Assembly: GCA_017549815.1 (NCBI GenBank)
Contig: JAFYNH010000038.1
Coordinates: 1 to 64,000, forward strand
Source of the DNA: Selenomonadaceae bacterium
GTDB lineage: Bacteria > Bacillota > Negativicutes > Selenomonadales > Selenomonadaceae
DNA length: 64,000 bases
Reading direction: 5' to 3'
Shown: positions 45,339-53,633 of the stretch, in pieces
How positions within the stretch are numbered: position 1 is the stretch's first letter
Layout of the letters: the number at the start of each line of letters is the position of its first letter
Notes under the pieces: generated by a model
The model's database searches: none
Told to the model about the DNA's origin: nothing
The model's input: the letters and a program-made list of their open reading frames with translations, nothing else
Position numbers and translations under genes: made by a program

Positions 45339-46571
45339 TTAGACGGTTTCAAGGAAACGATGAGAATTCAAAACCGGCAATTTATTTGGCTCTGATAAAA
45401 ATTCCATGCCGTTCAGAAAATCTTTGCCGAATGTAAAGCCTGCCTTAATCAATATTTCAAACGGGAATTTCGGAATCAGAATGATGAAAATTTTCTTACC
45501 TGCCGCCTGTTTCATTGCGTCAAGCAAATTTTTCATCGAGTCTTTTTCGCCAGCAATAATTATGTCTTCGTCAGCGCGTATTGAAAAGAAATCCTTTGTC
45601 ACTTGAACATTTTGTTGCAGAGTGAAGAAGGCGCGAGTTTTGCCGCTCACAAATGCCGAAACATTTCTCATCGAAGTTTTCATTTTGTCGTTGAGTTTGC
45701 CATAGTTTTGCAAGAAGTTCATGTAAATCCTGTACATTGCCTCTACACTGAACCAAGTAGTCTTACCAAAATATTCCAGCCACAAGCGATTGAACGGCTC
45801 GTTTATCTCAAGCTGAAGCGTGTCGCCAGTGTAGCTGTAAATCTTTTTCGACAATGGCTCCCTGTTCCGACGCGCCCACCTTACAAATTGATTGAACTGA
45901 TTCGGCAACTTCAATGTCTGCAACGCAAAGCAATAGTTCAAAATATTTTGATCTAAAGAACTACGCCAGTTGTGTTCGCTGATAAAATTCATGCCCGCCT
46001 TTATCGCCTCTTCTTTGGTGCGCAAAAGTCGCAAGTTCATCAACATGACGCCCGAAGTGAAATAATCTTCCGCCTTAACAAAACCGTCCGTAACCAATTT
46101 GCTTTGAATGTGAATGTCGGTGCCAATTGAAAGCGCGGGAACAACACCGAGAATTTTCTCGCCAAGCTCGACGCGCCAAAGTTCGTTTATGTCAAGATTT
46201 ACGACGGTGTTCGTGTCAAGATAAATCGCCTTGCTGACATCTTCGGACAAAAGTTGCGGGATAAGGAATTTATAAAAAAGCTCGCTGTTAAACTGCGCCT
46301 TGTCGATTTTCGGAAAAAGATTTTTTACCTCCTCAAGCTTATCCGCGCAGAGTTCCTCGACATTGTAAAAGTTAATAATTTGCCCGTAACGTCCTGCAAG
46401 GTAAGAAAATTTATCGCGGTTATCGGGCGTCAAGGTGTTGTCGTGCAGAAGGTGTACAGTAATCGCGGGGACAGACTTTGAGATATTTTCAAAGATAGAA
46501 AGCAAAGTCGTACCCGCAAATTTTGAATATCGCCCCGTTTCGTCGCGAAGCGTCAAGCAAACATGAATCAC
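45339..46571 (-). CDS. Family 8 glycosyltransferase, gene 1
   Basis: About 410 residues from the GTG at 46571; the AAGGAGTGATTTT leader is the same as for other members, which start with ATG at that position. Motifs: VIHVCLTLRDETGRYSKF, AIYLDTNTVVNLDINELW (here D-T-N where others have DxD, so the metal site is altered), YFTSGVMLMNLRLL, LDQNILNYCF, KIYSYTGDTLQL. Activity is less certain than for the paralogues because several catalytic positions differ. It begins 4 bases after the DUF5693 gene, showing a shared transcript. Confidence 0.8.
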   Translation of the reverse strand: MIHVCLTLRDETGRYSKFAGTTLLSIFENISKSVPAITVHLLHDNTLTPDNRDKFSYLAGRYGQIINFYNVEELCADKLEEVKNLFPKIDKAQFNSELFYKFLIPQLLSEDVSKAIYLDTNTVVNLDINELWRVELGEKILGVVPALSIGTDIHIQSKLVTDGFVKAEDYFTSGVMLMNLRLLRTKEEAIKAGMNFISEHNWRSSLDQNILNYCFALQTLKLPNQFNQFVRWARRNREPLSKKIYSYTGDTLQLEINEPFNRLWLEYFGKTTWFSVEAMYRIYMNFLQNYGKLNDKMKTSMRNVSAFVSGKTRAFFTLQQNVQVTKDFFSIRADEDIIIAGEKDSMKNLLDAMKQAAGKKIFIILIPKFPFEILIKAGFTFGKDFLNGMEFLSEPNKLPVLNSHRFLETV

Positions 46572-46575
46572 AAAA

Positions 46576-48648
46576 TCACTCCTTAACATAAATTTTATTC
46601 AAGACAAATTGTAAGCAGATTATTAACACCGCGCCGATTATCGCGCCCGGAATTAAGCCGTCAAGCCCGCGCATTAACGACATAAAAATCGGCGTGCGCA
46701 TGTGTGCAAAAGTTTCAACCATCGAGCTTTGACCGATTGTCCCCGCCATAACTAATACAAAGCAAATCATCTTCGGGAACTTTTTCAGGAAGGCGGCGAA
46801 CGCTAACATAAATGCAGGGTGTCCAAAGAAAATTTCTTTCGTGCGAGGTCGCGCATAAAAAATTTGTTCGAGCAATGCACGAATTTTTATTTCAAAGCCC
46901 GAAACCGGCATTCCCGAAGTATGTCCGCTTCTCGCAATCAAAACTACGAATCCACCCAAGATTATCATTAACACTAAGAAAAGTTTCACGCTAACGGACT
47001 TGTCCAAAAGTTCTTTTATTTGCTGAGTTGCTGGGACGTTCTTTCTTACTTCGTCGACTATATTGAACCGTTGCAGGAACGCTACAGCTACCAAAATCAG
47101 CGGCAAGATAAACGTTAATTTTATACCGCGAAAAATTTCAAACTCCAAGAAATACGACACGTCCGACAACGCGCCCGATAAATACGCCGCGCCCGTCATC
47201 GACAGCAAACCCGTCACCAACAGCGCGAACCCCGAAATCCATACGATTTGGAACGTCGATAATTTTTCTTTAAGCCGCGCAGTCCGATTTTGTATGCGGA
47301 CTTTGTATTGAATCACGCGGAGTAAGTCGAGCTGCCAGATTATCGCCAACGCAGGGAATAAATTCGCGCTCAAGAATGCCGCTAAAATTCTGACTTTACC
47401 GCCTGCGTCTATTAGAATTGGCAACGCCGCTATTATCGCCAAAATTGCAAAGATTTGCAACTGTAATTTTCTATTTCGGTTAAGCCTGCGCGAGACTAAG
47501 GATAAGTACAAGACGCCCGCCGCCACCACGCCGACTATCACGAGGGCACGCAAAATTACGTTCGGATAATAATTTTCAAAGGTGCTCGCCTTCCCGAATG
47601 TAAAACCGTCCTTCGCCAAAACGTCATGAACGCCGCGAAAATAATCCATATTAGTTTCAAGCAAAGTCTTTTCGTGCTCGCTCTTTTCGTAAATGCGCAG
47701 GAGATTGATTCGGATATTGCGTTCCCTGTCCGTCGTCGACCAACGATTAATCGCCGCCGACATTTCAAGCTTGGGCTGTTCATCTTTAGGAATCGCGTAG
47801 AGCCGCGCCACATGATTTTTGCCGATTTTCTGCGCGAGATACTCCATTCCTAACTGCGGATAAAATTTCAGCTGGGTAAAGTGTTCAATCACGCCAAAAG
47901 TAATTTTCCGCCGCGTCATATTTGCCGCTGTTAAGTCAAGAAAATTCGACGCGCCTAAAACTTCCGGGCCGTCAAAGACAATCTCCGAAATCGGATAATG
48001 TTCCGTCCTTTCAAAGAAAAATTGCACGTTTTCTGCCGAACACTTTCTGAAATTCATCGGGCGGGCAAGTATCGTAAAACCTGCGGCGCGAGCTTTATTC
48101 ATTTCGTCGCGGGGCAAACCGAGCGGCATTTTCATAAGCTCCCCAAATTGCGCCTTGACTTCGATAACCTCAATGCCGCCGACAGAAAAAATTTTAACGC
48201 GCTCCTCGCCCAGCCGCTGATATAAAGCCTCTTTTGTATCGTAGTAGCTGTCAAGGTCGCCGCCGATAATATAAACTCTGTTCGGTTCAACAAGTCCAAA
48301 TTCAATCGTCTGCCGCCAAAGTTCATTCGTCAAAGTGCCGCATTGATAATTCCCTAAAATGTCACTGCCCGCTAACGTGAAAATTTTCCCTGCGCGAGCC
48401 AATTTCTCCAAACTCGAATCATAAATCGCCAGTGAAGTTATGCCCGCCTCTTTAGTCATTTTTAAAACGTCGTAAATATCTAAGCCCTCGCGATCGGCAA
48501 GGTCGGCGACGCTTTGATAGTCAACCGCCAAATCGACTTGCATATTTTCCGATTCGACAAAATATCTTTGCCCCGCAATAATCAGCGCGGCGAAAAGTCC
48601 CATGCAGATTATCAGCACGAGCACCCTGTTATAAGTAAATTTTTTCAT
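46576..48648 (-). CDS. DUF5693-family polytopic membrane protein
   Basis: 690 residues. One N-terminal membrane helix (VLVLIICMGLFAALIIAG), a soluble domain of about 330 residues (DVLKMTKEAGITSLAIYD, IYIIGGDLDS-like segments, ARPMNF), then at least seven hydrophobic segments in the C-terminal half. This is the layout of DUF5693 proteins, which in Firmicutes often sit near polysaccharide pyruvyl-transferase genes; the function is unknown. Here it is immediately upstream of the GT8 array, supporting a part in envelope glycan handling. Its 5' leader is made of a heptad repeat. Confidence 0.75.
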   Translation of the reverse strand: MKKFTYNRVLVLIICMGLFAALIIAGQRYFVESENMQVDLAVDYQSVADLADREGLDIYDVLKMTKEAGITSLAIYDSSLEKLARAGKIFTLAGSDILGNYQCGTLTNELWRQTIEFGLVEPNRVYIIGGDLDSYYDTKEALYQRLGEERVKIFSVGGIEVIEVKAQFGELMKMPLGLPRDEMNKARAAGFTILARPMNFRKCSAENVQFFFERTEHYPISEIVFDGPEVLGASNFLDLTAANMTRRKITFGVIEHFTQLKFYPQLGMEYLAQKIGKNHVARLYAIPKDEQPKLEMSAAINRWSTTDRERNIRINLLRIYEKSEHEKTLLETNMDYFRGVHDVLAKDGFTFGKASTFENYYPNVILRALVIVGVVAAGVLYLSLVSRRLNRNRKLQLQIFAILAIIAALPILIDAGGKVRILAAFLSANLFPALAIIWQLDLLRVIQYKVRIQNRTARLKEKLSTFQIVWISGFALLVTGLLSMTGAAYLSGALSDVSYFLEFEIFRGIKLTFILPLILVAVAFLQRFNIVDEVRKNVPATQQIKELLDKSVSVKLFLVLMIILGGFVVLIARSGHTSGMPVSGFEIKIRALLEQIFYARPRTKEIFFGHPAFMLAFAAFLKKFPKMICFVLVMAGTIGQSSMVETFAHMRTPIFMSLMRGLDGLIPGAIIGAVLIICLQFVLNKIYVKE

Positions 48649-48654
48649 TGTAAA

Positions 48655-48697
48655 TTCTCAATTCATTACGCATTGCGCATTTCTAATTCCTAATTAT
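48655..48697. repeat. Half heptad element (CATTACG/CATTGCG type)
   Basis: ATTACGC ATTGCGC ATTTCTA ATTCCTA ATT units. On the minus strand its TAG is the stop of the DUF2993 gene, and it runs to within a few bases of the DUF5693 start. Only one arm of the palindrome is present. Confidence 0.7.
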
Positions 48698-49409
48698 TTT
48701 TCGTCGCCTTAACGAACGCCTCGCCTTGACGCAATTCAACATCTCTGAACTGCATACCGAACGGCAACTTTACCCGTTCCGTTAAATTGAAGTCGCCCAA
48801 AAATTTATCGAGATTGACGCGGCGCAAAATGGCGTTTTCAAGGTTAATATGATTCATTTGGAAATAAAGGTCGCCGTCACGAGCAACAATCTGTCCACCG
48901 ATTTGAACGTCGGCTTCGCGTCCGAGAATTTTAACTTTGCCTTCCGCAGAAATTCCTTCGGGCGTCATGGTAACTTGCGGACTCCTTAATTGGTCGCCGA
49001 TTTTTTGTGTAAGGAAATTTTTCAAACCTTCTTCCGTGATGACGCCGCTAAGTTCTAATTTGTTTGCGTGCCTTAAAACGCGCTCAGTACGTTCGTCGCG
49101 TGTTAAGCCGTCAGTCGGAAATAAGAGTTCCTTAACGTCAATGTGAATCGCCGAGCCGTCGAGTTGCGCCTTTTTCAAATTGAGTTCGCCGATTGTCGCG
49201 TCGGCGGCTGTACAGTGAAGGGTGTCGATATAACCCAGCGCGATTTTGGCGTTCGGCAAGGAGTCAAGCGTCAAAGTGACTTCCTGCGCGGTGGTTGAAT
49301 CCTTGACTTTTTCTTTAAGATAATTTGTCAAAGCTTTTGGCACGGCGAATTGAACAAACGCTCCGGCGGCTATCAGCAAGACGACGATAAAGGCTAAAAA
49401 TTTTTTCAT
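48690..49409 (-). CDS. DUF2993 (LmeA-like) membrane-anchored protein
   Basis: 239 residues with an N-terminal membrane anchor or signal (KKFLAFIVVLLIAAGAFVQF) followed by an all-beta, lipid-binding type DUF2993 domain (AKIALGYIDTL, LSGVITEEGLKNFL, ISAEGKVKILGREADVQI). LmeA of mycobacteria binds phospholipid and affects lipoglycan synthesis; a comparable envelope role is inferred. CGAGGTATCGAT precedes the ATG. Flanked on both sides by heptad elements. Confidence 0.75.
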   Translation of the reverse strand: MKKFLAFIVVLLIAAGAFVQFAVPKALTNYLKEKVKDSTTAQEVTLTLDSLPNAKIALGYIDTLHCTAADATIGELNLKKAQLDGSAIHIDVKELLFPTDGLTRDERTERVLRHANKLELSGVITEEGLKNFLTQKIGDQLRSPQVTMTPEGISAEGKVKILGREADVQIGGQIVARDGDLYFQMNHINLENAILRRVNLDKFLGDFNLTERVKLPFGMQFRDVELRQGEAFVKATKNN

Positions 49410-49423
49410 ATCGATACCTCGTT

Positions 49424-49498
49424 TGAGCTTTAAGCTTAGAGCTTTGAGCTTTGAGAATTCTCCCTTAAAGCTTACAGCTTACACCTTAAAGCTTAAAT
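49424..49498. repeat. AGCTTT-type heptad element between prfB and DUF2993 gene
   Basis: GAGCTTT AAGCTTA GAGCTTT GAGCTTT on one side, CTTAAAG CTTACAG CTTACAC CTTAAAG CTTAAA on the other, centre GAATTCTCC. It overlaps the prfB TAA stop. Same type as the element after glgB. Confidence 0.8.
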
Positions 49499-50600
49499 TT
49501 TAACATTGGCTTTGGCGGCAAGGTAGGCGCGAATAAACGGATCAATTTCGCCGTCCATAACCGCTTGAACATTGCCAGTTTCCTCGCCCGTGCGCAAGTC
49601 CTTAACCAATTTATACGGCTGAAAAACATAGGAGCGAATCTGACTGCCCCATTCGATTTTCTTCAAGTCGCCCTCAAGCCCTGCGATTTCTTCTTCCTTT
49701 TTCTCAAGCTCAAGCTCAAAAAGTTTGGCACGGAGCATTTTTAAGCAACGCTCGCGGTTTTGAATTTGCGAACGCTCATTTTGACATTGAACAACAATGC
49801 CCGTCGGAATATGCGTCATGCGAACAGCTGACGACGTTTTATTAATGTGCTGACCGCCCGCGCCGCTCGCCCTGTAAGTGTCAACGCGAACGTCCGCCAT
49901 GTTTATATCAACTTCAACCGCGTCATCGATTTCGGGCATTATGTCGCAAGCACTGAACGACGTATGACGCCGCGCATTTGAATCGAAAGGCGAAATCCTA
50001 ACCAGCCTGTGAATCCCCTTTTCCGACTTCAAATAGCCGTAAGCATTATGCCCCTTGATAAACAGCGACGCCGATTTAACGCCCGCCTCGTCGCCCGGCA
50101 ACAAGTCAACCGTCTCAACCGTAAAGCCATGACGCTCCGCCCAACGTACATACATTCTTAAAAGCATTTGCGTCCAGTCTTGCGCTTCGGTGCCGCCCGC
50201 GCCCGCGTGTAAAGTCAAAATCGCGTTGTTGGCGTCGTAAGGCTCGCTCAACATAATTTCCAAGCGAAGATTTTCTAAGCCGCCTTGTATCGCCGAAATT
50301 TCCGCCGCAATATCCGACTCTTGCGAATCGTCTTGTTCTTCCATTGCCAGTTCCAAGAGAATCTGCGCGTCGTCAAACTTCGCCAAAAGATTTTTGTAGG
50401 TTTCAATGCCCGATTTAACGTCGTTTAATTCCTGCGTTATCTTCTGCGCGGTGTCGGGATTATCCCAAAAAGTCGGCTCGCCCATTTTATATTCAAGCTC
50501 AGCGATTTTCTCTTCCTTGCGGGCAATGTCAAAGTGAATTCCCCATTTCGTTCAATTTGTCGCGCAGAGCAGTCAGCTCCGCCTTTCTGTCTTCAAGCAT
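49493..50600 (-). CDS. prfB: Peptide chain release factor 2 with programmed +1 frameshift
   Basis: The first ORF starts at the ATG at 50600 (AAGGATGTGATTCA upstream) and gives 23 codons ending in CTT TGA C at 50534-50528. A +1 shift at CTT reads on as GAC into the 330-residue main ORF, giving about 368 residues in total. The stop is the UGA that RF2 itself reads, and a G-rich AATGGGG stimulator lies upstream, so this is the classical autoregulation. The main part has TVETVDLLPGDEAGVKSA, the peptide-release GGQ in GAGGQHINKT, and the RF2 recognition segment around FSACD. Confidence 0.95.
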
Positions 50601-50614
50601 TGAATCACATCCTT

Positions 50615-52216
50615 TTAAGTTTTAGGTTCCAATTTTATCTGAATCGCGTTAAGTTTTACGCCGTTAGAATAAATAACTTCGCCGTTTTTAGCCCAAGCCG
50701 TCCATTCACCGTCAAATTTGTGAACGCGATATAATATGTCTAATTGTTTTGAGCCTGATTCATCGAGCCGAATTCTTATGCCATAAATCGATTTGCCTTT
50801 GCCAGTCGTGCCAGCTTGTTCACCGTTTTTGACTTCCTCTGACCAGCCCTCTGCGTCGCTGTAATAAACCGAATAATAAATTTTGTGATTCGGAAAATTT
50901 ACCTTAATAGCTTGAATGTCGAGTTTATCCTCTGTAAAGCCGCTGATTTGCTCCTCGAATTGCCATGCCTCCCATCCCTTAGTATGAATATGCGTTTGAT
51001 AAGTCAGCGTCGGTTGAAATTGCTCCCAACGCGGCGGCATGTTGCAAGAAGAAATTAAATCTTCGTGATGTTTGAGCTGTTCCATAAAATCTTTAAGGGT
51101 AGCACCATAAGCTTTTTTTACACCAGAATTAATTCCAGTACCTTTGCTCATTGACATTTTTACATATTCCAGAAAAGCTCTGAAGTCTTCTTTATCATAG
51201 CCATCGAATTTGTCTCCGAAAAAGTCTTTTAATTGTTTGCTGATTATGTATAAAGAAAAATCAGTCCAAGTTGCGAAAATCGACATCGTGGAATCAATAT
51301 AACAGGTATTAAGCGAATGGATTTGATTAATCATGCCTTGATAACCAGTAAATCGATTAATAAAGCGTGGAATGAAAATTGCCTCTACCGCATCGCGCAA
51401 GAAAATTGCATTGTGCGAAGTGGATCCTATAGTTGACGCAAAACTTTTACAGTTTATCAGTAGATTAAGTTGCTCGTCTAAGGTCAATTTTTCAGGTCGA
51501 ACAATTTCATAACCCTTTGAATTAAAGTATTCCGCGAGCCGTTCTTCCCCGACTTGATTCCTCATACCATGCAGATAATAAATTTTCTTATCTGGAATCG
51601 TCAATCGATTTTTTAAAGAAAAATGCCTGACTTGTTCAACCGTTTCTTGATATTCGATCGTAAATTTATAATTTTTGTCCACTAAAAGGGATTCATCTGG
51701 CAAGATGATTTTATCAAAGCGAGTTGGTTGTTCAATAGCCTGAAGATTTTCAAAATTGATTTCCAAAATCTCTAGCAAACGTTTAAAATTTTGTTGCTTT
51801 TCAAGCGGTTTTTCTTCCCAATGAACGTAAACAAGCGGGCAATCCTTAAATTCACTCTTGAAATCCGCACTCTTCAAAAACCACAAGCGGCGAATATTGT
51901 CAGTTATAACATGCCCCCAAACATGATAAAACAATCCTAGATAAACAACAGTTTCATTGCGATATTGAATTGGTTGCTGAGGAACATAAGCTTTACCGAC
52001 ATCGCTTTTGGCAGAACTACCTTTTACGAAGGTTCCGTTGTTATCAACAATTCCGCCTGAGCCCCATGTCCATGTTCCGTTGACAAATACGTCTTTGTGC
52101 GGAAGAATCACGCCATTTTCGATGACTTGAAAACCCAATTTTTTGTCAACGAAATAATTTACATCAAAAAATGTCTCTGCGACTTCCTTGTTGTAAAGAT
52201 GATTAAGATTTGTCAC
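50615..52216 (-). CDS. GT61-type glycosyltransferase fused to three ChW repeats
   Basis: 533 residues starting at GTG (AAGGAGG 10 bases upstream). Residues 70-330 match the GT61 pattern: YLGLFYHVWGHVITDNIRRLWFL with the conserved WGH, a central KIYYLHGMRNQVGEERL, and ASTIGSTSHNAIFLRDAVEAIFIPR, the family's SxGS...N motif. Residues 404-533 are three tandem ChW repeats (GWEAW, GWSEEVKNGEQAGTTGKG, GEWTAWAKNG), a module normally on exported clostridial proteins. There is no signal peptide. The fusion suggests that the ChW part holds the enzyme near its glycan or a partner. It sits 14 bases before prfB. Confidence 0.8.
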   Translation of the reverse strand: MTNLNHLYNKEVAETFFDVNYFVDKKLGFQVIENGVILPHKDVFVNGTWTWGSGGIVDNNGTFVKGSSAKSDVGKAYVPQQPIQYRNETVVYLGLFYHVWGHVITDNIRRLWFLKSADFKSEFKDCPLVYVHWEEKPLEKQQNFKRLLEILEINFENLQAIEQPTRFDKIILPDESLLVDKNYKFTIEYQETVEQVRHFSLKNRLTIPDKKIYYLHGMRNQVGEERLAEYFNSKGYEIVRPEKLTLDEQLNLLINCKSFASTIGSTSHNAIFLRDAVEAIFIPRFINRFTGYQGMINQIHSLNTCYIDSTMSIFATWTDFSLYIISKQLKDFFGDKFDGYDKEDFRAFLEYVKMSMSKGTGINSGVKKAYGATLKDFMEQLKHHEDLISSCNMPPRWEQFQPTLTYQTHIHTKGWEAWQFEEQISGFTEDKLDIQAIKVNFPNHKIYYSVYYSDAEGWSEEVKNGEQAGTTGKGKSIYGIRIRLDESGSKQLDILYRVHKFDGEWTAWAKNGEVIYSNGVKLNAIQIKLEPKT

Positions 52217-52231
52217 AGATAAATAACCTCC

Positions 52232-53470
52232 TTAAAATTGTGTCATAATTTTTGCGTTCTCCAAAGCCGATAAGCTCGGAGAAAATTTTTTCAGTGCAGT
52301 TATCGTGTTCTCGAAGTTGTCAGCCAATACCAATTCGACGCGCCCGCCTAAAAGTCTCTTTGCTTGTTTGAATACCAAGCGATAGTCGGGACTCGACGCA
52401 ACCAGTACATAATTAGACGCTAAATCCGAATGCGCCGCCCCGATTATTTCCGACAACGAAGGCGAAGACTCCTCGCTACCCGATACCAAAATAGTTGCTC
52501 CCGCGTCTTGAAGTTTTTGCGCCTCGACTGAATCTTTCGCGACAGCAAGCGCGGCAACCTTCATAAGCCCATCACTTTGCGGCAAAGCGTGTGCCTCGCT
52601 CATGTTCACGATTTTAACTTCCTTGAGAGGTCCCCAGCCGATTGCCTGTTCTAAAGTCTTGCCGACGTGATCTGTGTGTAAATGAATATCAAGCCCGCCG
52701 CTCGAACGCTCGACGATAGAAAAACTGCTGAAGTCGCGCATTTGCCGTTCCAATTCGGGTAAGCTCGCCTTTGAATTTTTAACGCGCAACCTTATGCAAT
52801 ACGGACGAACTAAATCATTGCGCGGGTCGGGCATGTTCTTATGAATTCCCAAACCTAACGAAAGACTTACCGCCGGCGATACAAAATTTCCGTCTAAACC
52901 TTTAAGACAGCCGCGCAGAAAACTTAACATGATACTCGCGCCCGCCTCCGAAAGATTCAACTGCTTAACGGATTCTTCGCCCGTCTGTATCGCCTTCAAT
53001 AAAATTTCTACAATCGGCATTCCGTCGCGCACCGCGTGATAAGCTCCCTTTGCAACCGCCTTTGCCACTGTGATAAACGGTCGCTCAGGTTCTTCGGGAA
53101 TTACTCTCTGCGCGTATAAAATTCCGTATTGAAACGCCTTGCCGAATTCCGAGCCTGTCGCGTCGTATTTGCCCGCAAGTCCTGCACTTATTCCGCGAAA
53201 CATTTGCGCTAAGACGACGCCCGCATTTCCTCTGGCTCCGAAAACCGCCGCAGTCGAAACACGTCGAGCTAAACCGCCTATGCTGTCATCTTTAGCGTCG
53301 GCAAGAGGCATGACCGCCGCACCCATCGTCCGTAAAATGTGAGTGCCCGGCAATGTGCCCGCTCCTTTCAGCCCGTTTATGTTTTCGTATTCCAAAAGAA
53401 ATTCACTGTACGCGCCCGCGACCATGCGTTTAAAATCGCCGCCCGTGATAACTTCTCTGTTGCCCGTCAA
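52232..53470 (-). CDS. DAK2/YloV-like protein with degenerate nucleotide-binding motif
   Basis: About 412 residues from the TTG at 53470, with GGAGG 8 bases upstream; a longer frame from an ATG at 53533 lies within a heptad element and is less likely. The order is DAK2/DhaL helical domain (GGDFKRMVAGA, GARGNAGVVLAQMFRGI), a middle domain with PYCIRLRVKN and LDIHLHTDHVGK, and a C-terminal DegV-like end, as in YloV/FakA relatives. The nucleotide- and Mg-binding DGDTGTNM motif is replaced by GTLPGTHILRTM (about residues 38-49), so kinase activity looks lost. It probably begins the minus-strand run through GT61 and prfB. Confidence 0.7.
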   Translation of the reverse strand: MTGNREVITGGDFKRMVAGAYSEFLLEYENINGLKGAGTLPGTHILRTMGAAVMPLADAKDDSIGGLARRVSTAAVFGARGNAGVVLAQMFRGISAGLAGKYDATGSEFGKAFQYGILYAQRVIPEEPERPFITVAKAVAKGAYHAVRDGMPIVEILLKAIQTGEESVKQLNLSEAGASIMLSFLRGCLKGLDGNFVSPAVSLSLGLGIHKNMPDPRNDLVRPYCIRLRVKNSKASLPELERQMRDFSSFSIVERSSGGLDIHLHTDHVGKTLEQAIGWGPLKEVKIVNMSEAHALPQSDGLMKVAALAVAKDSVEAQKLQDAGATILVSGSEESSPSLSEIIGAAHSDLASNYVLVASSPDYRLVFKQAKRLLGGRVELVLADNFENTITALKKFSPSLSALENAKIMTQF

Positions 53471-53491
53471 TATAAACACCTCCACTTCATT

Positions 53492-53564
53492 AATTAGAAA
53501 TGTGCAATTAGGAATTAGGAATTGGATTTCCATTTCTCATTCCTCATTCCTAATTTCTCATTGT
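53492..53564. repeat. Heptad palindromic element upstream of the DAK2-like gene
   Basis: ATTAGAAATGTGCAATTAGG heptads facing CTCATTCCTCATTCCTAATT. On the minus strand it carries AGGAATGAGGAATG units and an ATG in frame with the DAK2-like gene. It lies in the divergent gap before the FtsA-like gene; the rest of that gap holds the GGATAATCC/plus-strand leader. Confidence 0.82.
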
Positions 53565-53633
53565 CTTTGAAGGGATAATCCTTTTAATTCGCGAAATAAA
53601 TACAATAACCTTTAACGACAAGGAGAAAATTCC

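Noticed and set aside
53471..53533. Repeat-encoded N-terminus of the DAK2-like protein (ATG at 53533)
   Set aside because: A TTG at 53470 has GGAGG at the right distance and starts closer to the conserved domain; the upstream ATG remains a possible minor start.
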